Assembly: GCF_024679095.1 (NCBI RefSeq)
Contig: NC_066520.1
Span: forward strand, 9,954,408 to 10,018,407
Direction of reading: 5' to 3'
DNA length: 64,000 bases
DNA from: Eriocheir sinensis
Taxonomy: Eukaryota; Arthropoda; Malacostraca; Decapoda; Varunidae
Part shown: piece by piece, positions 1-9,430 of the stretch
Position numbering within the stretch: the first letter of the stretch is position 1
Layout of the letters: every line of letters begins with the position of its first letter
Notes under the pieces: generated by a model
What the model was told of the DNA's origin: nothing
Databases searched by the model: none
The model's input: the letters and a program-made list of their open reading frames with translations, nothing else
Program-made: the position numbers and the translations under genes

Positions 1-400
1 ACTACAGGAAATAATAACAGATTAATAACGCCATCTCCGGGGAAGGCGGCAGATATATCCCTCCTTAATACCCTCCCTCCTTCCCTCCCTTCCTCCCTCT
101 CTCCCTCCCTACCTGCCTTACCTGACACATCTGATACTCGTTACCTGGAGCCACACACACACCTGCTGGATTACAATGTGGCGTCCTCATTTGCAGAGCA
201 GGTGTGGGCGTGTGATTATGTGTATGTGTGGGTGTGGGTGCGGGTTGTTGTGGGTGTGTTGGGTGTGGGTGTGCGTGTTGTTGTTGTTGTTATTATTTCT
301 TCACGTTAGGCTCAAATACAGAAGCATAGAGCATAAGACAACCAATATACACGTTCATGCTCTTTAAGTTCACACGCTGATGCTCACGCTGATTGTTTTT

Positions 401-404
<4 letters not shown>
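1..404. other. Pyrimidine-rich then GTG-rich non-coding DNA
   Basis: Positions 60-120 are CTCC/CCTT-rich and 200-290 are degenerate TGTGGG/GTT repeats. I see no gene. The open frames here are low-complexity Val/Cys/Trp/Leu translations. Confidence 0.6.

Positions 405-453
<49 letters not shown>
405..453. repeat. (TG)n microsatellite
   Basis: About 24 uninterrupted TG units. Confidence 0.97.
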
Positions 454-456
<3 letters not shown>

Positions 457-538
457 GGTTCATGTGTAACGATATAGCACACTTGAAACTCATAAACATT
501 TTCTTAAACAAGGGAAACACCGTGCAGGGATAACAAAC

Positions 539-898
<360 letters not shown>

Positions 899-959
899 GA
901 TTCAGTCGTCAGGCCAGGTAAAAGAGATCAAAGAGACACATCGAGGCGGGCTGGCACGT

Positions 960-1501
960 TGCAGGGGGTGGGGGTGGGGGCAAGTGGAGTCAAGAAAATC
1001 ACGCCTCCTCCGCCGAGAAATGTTGGGGGCCTTGGGGGGAGGCTGGCGGGTGGACGAAAACTGGAGGTGGAGGAGACGAGTGGGAGAGGCTGTAAGAGGA
1101 AAGGCTAGAGAAACAGAAGGTGGAGGAGGAGGTGGAGGAGGCTAGCGTAAGAGGCTGAAAAGGGAGAAGGCGAAGAGAGGAGAGGCAAAGAGTGGAGGAG
1201 AAGTAGACAAAAAGTGGAGTAGAAGGAGAGAGCAAGTAAAGGACAGTTGCAAGTGGAGAAGGCTTGAAGAGGAGAGACAAAGTAGAGGAGGAGGAGGAGA
1301 AGGTTAGAGGAGGAGACAAAAAGGGGAGGAGGAGGAAAGACAGAAAGTGGAGGAGGAGGGGAGAGGGAAGAGGAGAAGGTTAGAGGAGAGACAAAAAGGG
1401 GAGGAGGAGAAAAGACAGAAAGAGGAGGGGGAGGAGAGAGGGAAGAGGAGAAGGTTAGAGGAGGAGAGACAAAAAGGGGAGGAGGAGAAAAGATAGAAAG
1501 A
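960..1501. repeat. Purine-rich GGAGGA minisatellite, left part
   Basis: Degenerate purine-rich units of roughly 60-70 bp share GAGACAAAAAGGGGAGGAGG, AGACAGAAAGAGGAGG and GAAGAGGAGAAGGTTAGAGG. The same unit resumes at 2467, so this is one array split by the LINE insertion. Confidence 0.85.
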
Positions 1502-2466
1502 GGAAACATGGAAACATGGACTAGCAGGCAGCAGAAAGCCTGTTGGCTCTTTACTAGGCTGCCTGCGTTCAGTGATTCAATCAATCCGCTTGCCATAGGA
1601 GTGGCTTGCAGGGAAGGATTAAAGCACTTGTGTATCTACTCTTGGGAACGTTCAGTTCACTCCCGATGCAGCAAAGTGGCGATCAATGCGTTTCTTGAAG
1701 GAATTGATGGTCTCTGCGCTAACCACTTCTGCAGGACGGCTGTTCCAGTGGCGAACAACTCTACTCGAGAAATAACTCCTGCCGATGTCGGTATTGCATC
1801 GCTTTGCTTGAATTGTTTTTCCGTTGTTTCTTGTTCTCAGGTTGGTTTGTAGCGTGAAGAGTTTGGAATGATCAACGTTGCTGAGCTTGTTCAGGTACTT
1901 AAAGACTTGTATCATGTCTCCCCGCAGGCGTCTCTTTTCCAACGTGAAGAGGTTGAGTCGCTCGAGTCGCTCTTCATAGGGCTTCGTCCTCAGTGATGGT
2001 ATCATCTTCGTGGCGCGGCGCTGTACTCTCTCGGCAATTCAATGTCTTTCCTGTAATTAGGAGACCAGAATTGCACGGCGTATTCCAGGTGGGGCCTTAC
2101 CAGCGAATTGTACAAGGATAACATAACTCCCGGCGTCTTGTATTCGAAGTTCCTCGATATGAACCCAAGCATTGTATTGGCTTTCTTACAGGCGGACTTG
2201 CAGTGTTTTATTTGTTTCAAGTTACTGCTGATGGTGACCCCGAGGTCTCTTTCCTCTTGCACAACATGTAGTGGTTCGCCACCCATGTGGTATGTGTGGT
2301 TGCTGTTTCTGGATCCGATATGCATTACTTTACATTTGGCAGTGTTGAAGGACATCTGCCATTTTTCTGACCACCGAGTGATCTGGTCCAGGTCTCTCTG
2401 GATAATTTTGCAGTCTGCCGTTGTGAGGGCCTTCCCACCCACCTTTGTGTCGTCGGCAAATTTTGA
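1502..2466 (-). mobile_element. 5'-truncated non-LTR retrotransposon (CR1/L2/Jockey-like)
   Basis: Minus-strand LINE remnant of about 965 bp. It starts inside the reverse-transcriptase domain at the FADD catalytic motif (about 2452-2463). It continues through the thumb and C-terminal part of the polymerase, ends the ORF at about 1652, and has a ~140-bp 3' UTR. The 3' end is two copies of an 8-bp unit, ATGTTTCC on the element strand (1502-1517); short terminal repeats of this kind are typical of CR1/L2-type elements. Both flanks are the same purine minisatellite (to 1501 and from 2467), so the insertion borders are clear. The clade is inferred from remembered motifs. No endonuclease or ORF1 is present. 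Confidence 0.85.
1652..2463 (-). pseudogene. Reverse-transcriptase C-terminal fragment, frameshifted
   Basis: Two minus-strand reading frames carry one protein. The upstream piece (about 2463 down to ~2036) begins KFADDTK (motif C, metal-binding Asp pair). It continues with a SEKWQMSFNTAKCKVMHIG block, a QEERDLGVTIS block and a SLYNSLVRPHLEYAVQFWSP segment typical of LINE polymerases. The downstream piece (about 2035-1652) starts near ERVQRRATKMIPSLR and includes ERLNLFTLEKRRLRGDM and VVRHWNSRPAEVVSAETI. The join needs a one-base shift at about 2031-2041. The ORF then ends at a natural-looking stop after a Gly-Val-Asn terminus. About 270 residues remain of a polymerase normally several times longer. 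It is non-functional. Confidence 0.88.
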
Positions 2467-2995
2467 AGAGGGGAGAGGGAAGAGGAGAAGGTTAGAGAAG
2501 GAGAGACAAAAAGGGGAGGAGGAGAAAAGACAGAAAGAGGAGGAGGAGGAGAGAGGGAAGAGGAGAAGGTTAGAGAAGGAGAGAGAAAAAGGGGAGGAGG
2601 AAGAAAGACAGAGAGTGGAGGAGGAGGAGGAGGAGGAGGGGAGGAGGAGGAGAAGGTTAGAGGAGGAGAGACAAAAAGGGGAGGAGGAGGAGAGAGGAAA
2701 GAGGAGGGATGGCAAGTTAAGGATAGTCAGAAGGTGAAGAAACTGAAAGGATAGGAGAGATTGTAAGAGGAGACTCATTACAAAAAAAAATGACAAAGTG
2801 AGATAATCAGTGAAGAAGAGACAGTAGAGTATTAGACGTGAAAAAAAGAAGCAAATGGAAGAAAGACGAGAAGTGGAAAAGGGAAATGAGGGAAGGGTTT
2901 GGAGAAGACAGCAAGGGAAAGAAGAAGAAGGTGGAGGAAACAAGAGGAGAATGCAAGTGGAGGAAAGTGGAGGAGACAGAAAGGGATCTCAAGTT
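2467..2995. repeat. Purine-rich GGAGGA minisatellite, right part
   Basis: Continuation of the 960-1501 array, with the same GAAGAGGAGAAGGTTAGAG and GAGACAAAAAGGGGAGG blocks. After about 2710 it decays into general GAAGG-rich purine DNA. Confidence 0.83.
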
Positions 2996-3047
2996 TCCAG
3001 AGGCGAGAAGTCACTCCGTCCCACTCTTCTTCAGACTCCTCCTCCTC

Positions 3048-3049
<2 letters not shown>

Positions 3050-3124
<75 letters not shown>

Positions 3125-3197
3125 TATAATTCCTACTTTTTTTTCCTTCCTTCCGCTTCTGAAATTACAATGGCTTTTATTTTCCTGCCAGATTAAT

Positions 3198-3244
<47 letters not shown>

Positions 3245-3324
3245 ATGGTTACAGGTGTGCCATGTGGAACAGGCGTGGTAATGGAGGTGTAGAGCGGTGA
3301 CAGGTGTGTGTGTGTGTGTGTGTA

Positions 3325-3380
<56 letters not shown>

Positions 3381-3436
3381 GCACGTATACATATTTGAAT
3401 ATAACCCAAATACAAACATCCCCGTGTGTGTGTGTG

Positions 3437-3485
<49 letters not shown>

Positions 3486-3540
3486 ATACAAGTGGTGTGC
3501 ACAGATGTTCGGCCATATGAAGGTATGTGTAAGCGAACAC

Positions 3541-3579
<39 letters not shown>

Positions 3580-3615
3580 GACAGCATATGTGAGTTCATT
3601 ATTTTGCGTTTTCTG

Positions 3616-3659
<44 letters not shown>

Positions 3660-3667
3660 CTCTCTCT
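3050..3667. repeat. Dinucleotide microsatellite cluster
   Basis: (CT)n 3050-3121; (GA)n 3201-3240; (GT)n 3304-3377, imperfect; (GT)n 3424-3484; (GT)n 3543-3578; (CT)n 3618-3667. The CT and GA runs at the left are inverted relative to each other across an 80-bp AT-richer spacer. Confidence 0.95.
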
Positions 3668-3719
3668 AATCACTCCTCCCTCCCTCCGGCAATCCAATAC
3701 CGCAATGATACCTTCAATT

Positions 3720-3894
3720 ATGTGTTGCCAGCGTGTGTTTGGTTGTTTGAGTGTGTGTATGTGTATTCGTGTATGTATGTATGTATGTATGTGTGTGTCT
3801 TTATGTATGTGTATATGTTTGTGTATGTATGTGTGTGTGTTTTTCTTGAGTTCGGTTTTAGGCGCAAAGTTTAGTGTTTATTTATCTATTTATA

Positions 3895-3947
<53 letters not shown>
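3720..3947. repeat. TGTATG-type repeat followed by (GA)n
   Basis: Degenerate TGTATG/TGTGTG repeats occupy about 3745-3840 and a perfect (GA)n lies at 3899-3947. Confidence 0.9.
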
Positions 3948-3949
<2 letters not shown>

Positions 3950-3989
3950 CCAACGAGCATACTAGGTCGCCCTTACCTGTCACTTCCGT

Positions 3990-4600
3990 ATTTCTTCCTC
4001 CATTTTTTTTTTTTTTACCTTTTTTCCCTCCCTTACCGTTCCTCCCTCCCTCCCTCCCTCCCTGTTACCTTTCCTCCCTGAATTCCTGCTTCTTCCCTCC
4101 GTCTCTTACCTTTCCTCCCTCCCTCCTTCCTGTTCCTTTCCTCCCTCCCTCAATTTCTTCTTCATTCTATGCCTTATTTACCTCTCCTCCCTCCCTCCCT
4201 CCTTCCCTCCCTCCCTCGTTAGCTTCCCTCCCTTCCCTTTACATCCCTCCCTCCCTCACTTACCTTTCTTCCCTCCCTTCCTCCCTTCCCTTTCCTCCCC
4301 TACGAGTGCACCTGACGAGTTCTTTTATCCATCTCCCGCCTCCCTCTCTCTCCCTCCCTCCTATCCTCCCTCTCCCTTCTCTCCCTCCTTTCCAGTAATT
4401 TCTCCTCCATCTCTCTCTCCTATTGTGCATAATCCTCCATTCCTTTCCTTCACTAAGCATCTACGACTCTTCACCTTCCCTCATATAACTCCTCCTCCCT
4501 TCCTTCTCTTCATCTCCTTCTCTCCATCTCTCTTCTCTCCTCCTTTGCTTCTTCCCCTTCCTCCCCTCCTCCCCTTCCTTCCTCTCTTCACATCATAGCA
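3990..4600. repeat. CCTCCCTCC polypyrimidine block
   Basis: The plus strand is nearly pure C/T, built from irregular CCTCCCTCC, CTTCCCTCC and TTACCTTTCC motifs. It suggests old CCTT/CCCT slippage. No gene. Confidence 0.8.
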
Positions 4601-4625
4601 CAGTGTAATTACTACTCAGAAAACT

Positions 4626-4679
4626 CTCTCTCTCTCTCTCTCTCTCTATGCCACACCCACGCCTCTCTCTCTCTCTATC

Positions 4680-4734
<55 letters not shown>

Positions 4735-4802
4735 TAGAGTGTGTGTGTGTGGGGGGGTTGTGAGGGAGAGGGGGACTTTTTCAAGGAAGGGGTTACGAAA
4801 AT

Positions 4803-4867
<65 letters not shown>

Positions 4868-4975
4868 CCCGGCGGATTCGTGTAATTAATACCTGGGGGG
4901 ATGGAGTCTAGTTAGGGGTATTAAAATGTCTTGCTTGAGAGAGAAGAGAGAGGAGGAGGAAAGAAAATACCCCGC

Positions 4976-5007
<32 letters not shown>
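4626..5007. repeat. Microsatellite cluster (CT, GT, GA, CT)
   Basis: (CT)n about 4626-4647; (GT)n 4681-4731; (GA)n 4808-4862; (CT)n about 4979-5007. The sequence between is short and shows no homology I recognise. Confidence 0.93.
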
Positions 5008-5009
<2 letters not shown>

Positions 5010-5125
5010 GGTAGATCAGCAGGTAACCCTCCCCGTAAGACCTGACACACGTTAATTAGTTTGATGTGAAGAGAGAAACAAAACTGTGAGGAGAAACTTA
5101 AATACCTATAATGGTGGTAGTGAAT

Positions 5126-5167
5126 GTAGTAGTAGTAGTAGTAGTAGTAGTAATAGTAATAGTAGTA
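5126..5167. repeat. (TAG)n trinucleotide repeat
   Basis: About 14 TAG units with two TAA variants. Confidence 0.93.
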
Positions 5168-5321
5168 GGGAATGAGTGTTAGAGGCATACAGGTGACACT
5201 CATTAAGCAAGGTTACGGCGGAGGTGTGGTGGGGGTGTTACCTGGCCCGCTGCAGGCTTGGGTGTGGCCCGGGTGTGGAATGGGTACGTTACCTTTAGCG
5301 GCCTGGCAGGTGTGGGAAACG

Positions 5322-5324
<3 letters not shown>

Positions 5325-5414
<90 letters not shown>
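5325..5414. repeat. Compound (GT)n(GA)n microsatellite
   Basis: (GT)n 5325-5380 passes without interruption into (GA)n 5381-5414. Compound tracts at 11.6, 44.4 and 49.85 kb have the same TG-then-AG polarity on one strand. Confidence 0.95.
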
Positions 5415-5418
<4 letters not shown>

Positions 5419-5524
5419 GGGTAAAGGGAATGGAAGGGAAGGGTGAGTGGTGGTGGTGGTGGTGGTGATGATGAGAGCGGTGAAGCTGAATGGAGGGGGT
5501 GTGAAGTGGCTCTTGTAGGCTTCG

Positions 5525-5527
<3 letters not shown>

Positions 5528-5577
<50 letters not shown>

Positions 5578-5636
5578 GTGGTAAAACAACGTGACCAACT
5601 TGAATAAAACTTTTTAGTAAGATGTACTTCCTAATC

Positions 5637-5700
<64 letters not shown>

Positions 5701-5855
5701 ATAGAAGAAAAAATATTAGGAAGAAAGAAACAAAGAAAGAAGGAAAGAATTAATGAATGAAAGAAGAAAATTAGGAAGAAAGAAACAAAGAAAGAAGGAA
5801 AAAGTGAATGAATGAAAGAAAATATAGGAAGAAAGTAAGAATCAAAGTGACATGC

Positions 5856-5891
<36 letters not shown>
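5528..5891. repeat. (GA)n tracts, GAAAGAAACAAAG repeats and (GACA)n
   Basis: (GA)n 5528-5575 and 5640-5697. From 5705 to 5850 there are three degenerate copies (~60 bp) of a unit containing TAGGAAGAAAGAAACAAAG. (GACA)n lies at 5855-5891. Confidence 0.9.
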
Positions 5892-6217
5892 GGGACTTGG
5901 AGCGTTACATTAACCACAAAAGGGTGATATGCATATACTCACTCACGGAGCCATGTACCACTGTGAGGATAGGCGTTGGGGGTGGGGTGGGGGGTAGGAT
6001 GTGGACGAGGAAGACGAGGGGGAGGAGGGAAAGGACGAAGAAGACCCGGCGAAGAGGGAGTCCTGGGGGGGGGGGGTGAGTGGGGCAATAACAGCGTTCG
6101 AGCAATGCCTCTTTAGGGTGCATTGTTAAGCAGTGGTCGATGCGCCTTGCACGTTTCAACCAGGTTCGTGTGTCGCCTCGGATGGGGCGACGGGGGGGGC
6201 TGAGGGAGGGGCTGCAC

Positions 6218-6305
6218 ATACACACACACATTCATACATACATACATACACCTACCTACCTACATACATCCCAACCTACATACATACATTCATACATACA
6301 CACCT
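6218..6305. repeat. (CATA)n tetranucleotide repeat
   Basis: ACACAC leads into CATACATACATA with CCTACCTA interruptions. A few CATA units recur at about 6412-6428. Confidence 0.9.
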
Positions 6306-6661
6306 CTCCTGGCCTCTCCTTTTGTTTGCTTTTGCAGGAGCAGCGATTAGCGTTGTTATATTGTTATTTTCTTTATTTATTGATCTTGAACTTTTTCCTT
6401 TTCCGTAAAACATATATACATACATACATTCGACGGTCATGCATTCAGATAGCCAAACACATTCACACTATAAAAAAATAATAATGATAAAGATGAAATA
6501 AAGAATAAGTGAATGAATGAATAGATAAGTATATGAATTATTCTTTGCGTCAAAACTATTCACAAATATTTAAGGAATTTAACGATTAAATTTGACAAAA
6601 TACGGGGCACATGACCTCGACTTAATACCTTAAAGGTGCAAATAGGTACTAAAAAAAACAG

Positions 6662-6662
<1 letters not shown>
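6306..6662. other. AT-rich single-copy-looking DNA
   Basis: Non-repetitive AT-rich sequence without a convincing open frame, splice signals or homology. I see nothing annotatable. Confidence 0.5.

Positions 6663-6663
<1 letters not shown>

Positions 6664-6738
<75 letters not shown>
6664..6738. repeat. (CA)n microsatellite
   Basis: About 37 perfect CA units. Confidence 0.97.
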
Positions 6739-6740
<2 letters not shown>

Positions 6741-7009
6741 TTCACACCACCAACCGGAACACTTGTGGGATTGATATGACACATGAGGCGGAAAGGAGAG
6801 AGAGAGAGAGAGTATGTGTTTATGGGAGGTTGTTGACTGGTGTTTGGTGGTGACTCACTCCTGCCAACACTGACAACACCTAAGCAACAGTAGCAAAAAC
6901 AAAACAAAAAACAAAACAATAAAAGGCCAACCAGCTCTCTCGTGATCTTAATATGTATTCCTCATTGAGTAACCTTGCCGCTGCCTTCCTTACACGTGGC
7001 TCATCTCAT

Positions 7010-7780
7010 AACCAGGTGAGGTAGGGCAAGAGAGAGCAGGTGAGAGACTAGCATAGGTAAGGTAAACTGTAGCATATGAAATGAAGTAGGGCAAGAGAGA
7101 GCTAGGCAGATGTTAAAGGCGAGCATAGGTAGGGTAAGGTAAACTGTAGCATATGAAGTGACGTAAGGCAAGGGAGAGCAGGGTAGATGTGAGAGAGGCT
7201 AGCATAGGTAAGATAAGGTAAACTGTACCATATGAAATGAAGTAGGGCAAGAGAGCGCTAGGCAGATGTTAAAGGCGAGCATAGGTAGGGTAAGGTAAAC
7301 TGTAGCATATGAAGTGACGTAAGGCAAGGGAGAGCAGGGTAGATGTGAGAGAGGCTAGCATAGGTAAGATAAGGTAAACTGTACCATATGAAATGAAGTA
7401 GGGCAAGAGAGCGCTAGGCAGATGTTAAAGGCGAGCATAGGTGAGGGTAGGTAAACTGTAGCATGAAGTGAGGTAAGGCAAGGGAGACCAGGGCAGATGT
7501 GAGAGAGGCTAGCATTGGTAAGGTAAGGTAAACTGGAGCATATAAAGTCAGGTAAGGCAAGGGAGACCAGGGCAGATGTGAGAGAGGCTAGCATATATAG
7601 GTAAGAGTGAGGTAAACTGTAGCATATGAAGTGAGGCAGGACAGAGAGAGAAGCAAGCATAGGTAAGGGAAAGGAGGACTGTAACATATAAGGTGAGGGA
7701 GGGCGAGGGAGAGCAGGATAGAGGTGAGGTAGACTAGCGTAGGTGAAGCAAGGTATGTGTTAGCTCGAGTCTAGATTAGA
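7010..7780. repeat. 77-79-bp satellite with 156-bp dimeric higher-order unit
   Basis: The motif GGTAAACTGT recurs at 7061, 7138, 7217, 7294, 7373, 7450, 7527 and 7611, giving spacings of 77, 79, 77, 79, 77, 77 and 84 bp. The alternating 77/79 spacing reflects two monomer types: 7081-7236 and 7237-7392 are almost identical 156-bp dimers. Copies further right diverge. Shared blocks are GCAAGAGAGAGC/GCAAGGGAGAGC, GCAGATGT and GCATAGGTAAG. Short open frames inside it are artefacts. Confidence 0.93.
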
Positions 7781-7799
7781 AGTTTGGAAAGTTCAGGTG

Positions 7800-8345
7800 A
7801 GATAAGGTAGAATAACATTGGCGAGGCAGAATACAGCCTAGGTGTCATAATGATTAGAAGGCATAAGTGACCAGGTGAGATAAGACATCATAGGTGAGGC
7901 AGGGTACAGCATAGGATACATAGTGCCGGAATCATAAGGTAGGTAAAATAAAGGTCAAGTTAAGTGACCAGGTAAGATCAGGTAAGGGAAGACAACACAG
8001 GTAACATAGTGTCGGAATTTAAAGGTAGATAAGGTATAGGTGAAGTGAGGTAGTTTGTATAGGTAAAACATTAACAGGTAAAGTAGAATAACATTGGTAA
8101 GGCAGAATACAGCATAGGTTTCATAATGATTAAACCTTATAAGTGACCAGGTGAGCTCAGGTGAGATAAGACAGCATAGGTTATACAGTGCCGGAATCAT
8201 AAGGCAGGTAAAGTAAAGGTCAAGTTAAGTGACCAGGTAAAATCAGGTAAGGGAAGACAACACAGGTAACATAGTGTCGGAATTTAAAGGTAGGTAAGGT
8301 GTAGGTAAAGTGAGGTAGTCTGTATGGGTAAAACATTAAGCATTC
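7800..8345. repeat. ~270-bp direct tandem duplication
   Basis: Copy 1 is about 7805-8080 and copy 2 about 8081-8345. Landmarks are AATAACATTG at 7811 and 8087 (276 apart), and GTCGGAATTT at 8011 and 8276 (265 apart). The copies differ by small indels. Both carry ATAGTGTCGGAATTTAAAGG and AGTGACCAGGT. The AGGTAAG-rich style resembles the preceding 77-bp satellite, suggesting common descent. Confidence 0.9.
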
Positions 8346-8600
8346 CCCAGGGCAGGTTATGCAATGTCTGGTCGTCTGTTGAATAATGGTTTTAATCAGG
8401 GTACGGTAATTTGGATGAGATCAATAGGACAGCAAAGGTTACGCAGGTGAGGGGGTCAGGTGAAGGCCAAAGAGCAGGTCAACTGGTCCTATCTCCGCTC
8501 GTGTCCACTCACTCTGGAAAAAAAATAAAGAGGAAAAAATATTCTTTCTCTTCCCCTTGACGAGGTAAAGTTAAATAGCTTGATGGAAAAATGTGTCTGG
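8346..8600. other. Non-repetitive spacer
   Basis: Mixed-composition sequence between two arrays. No coding or RNA signal found. Confidence 0.45.
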
Positions 8601-8639
8601 AAGAAGAAAATGAAGATAATGATGAAGAGTAAGAAATAG

Positions 8640-9190
8640 CAGCACTAAAAGAATAATAATAGTAAGAAGAAAAAGAAACAGCAACACCAAAAGAAGACAA
8701 GAAGAGGAAGAAAAAGAAAAAGAAGAAGAAATAAGAAACAGTAACACCAAAAGAAGACAAGAAGAGGAAGAAGAAGAAGAAAAAGAAGAAGAAGAAGAAG
8801 AAATAAGAAACAGTAACACCAAAAGAAGACAAGAAGAGGAAGAAGAAGAAGAAAAAGAAAAAGAAGAAGAAATAAGAAACAGTAACACCAAAAGAAGACA
8901 AGAAGAAGAAGGATGAGAAATAATAACACCAAACGAAGACAGAAGAAGAAGAAGAAAAAGAAGAAAACGAAGAAGAAGGAGAAAAAGCAACACCGAACAA
9001 AGACAGAAGAAGAAGAAGAAGAAGAAGAAGAAGAAGAAGAAGAAGAAGAAGAAGAAAAAGCAACACCAAACGAAGACAGGAGAAGAAGAAGAAGAAGAAG
9101 AAGAAGGAAAAAAAGCAACACCAGAAGAAGAAGAAGAAGAAGAAGAAGAAACACCAATAATAGCTACAGCACCAGAAGAAGAAAATGAAG
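8640..9190. repeat. GAA-rich minisatellite
   Basis: AACACC followed by AAAAGAAGAC or AAACGAAGAC recurs at 8683, 8743, 8815, 8884, 8925, about 8990, 9062 and 9117, separated by GAA tracts of variable length. The longest perfect (GAA)n is about 9006-9057. Each unit is a fixed ~25-bp core plus an expandable GAA tract. The poly-Glu/Lys and Phe/Ser frames are repeat translations. Confidence 0.88.
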
Positions 9191-9194
9191 CAAA

Positions 9195-9430
9195 CATGAG
9201 CAATCAGAAAAAAAGATCATAAAGGAAAAGAAGAAAGAGAAAATGAATAAAAACAAGAGGAAGAAGATACACAATTTTATATTATTTAGCGAACATTTCT
9301 CACACCTACGTAAGGAAACAACTTTTTTTGAGAGTCCTGCTTGAAACGTGGAAGGAAATTGAAAGTTTTCGTGATAAAAAGAAAAAGAAAACGTCAAGAA
9401 ACTGCGCCCCGAGAATTTATGCAAAAACTT
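9195..9430. other. Purine-leaning spacer
   Basis: Mixed AT-rich sequence bridging the GAA array and the pyrimidine block. No supported feature. Confidence 0.4.

Noticed and set aside
7010..7780. CRISPR-like regular spacing
   Set aside because: The whole 77-bp unit is conserved rather than short repeats with unrelated spacers, and the sequence is eukaryotic satellite DNA.
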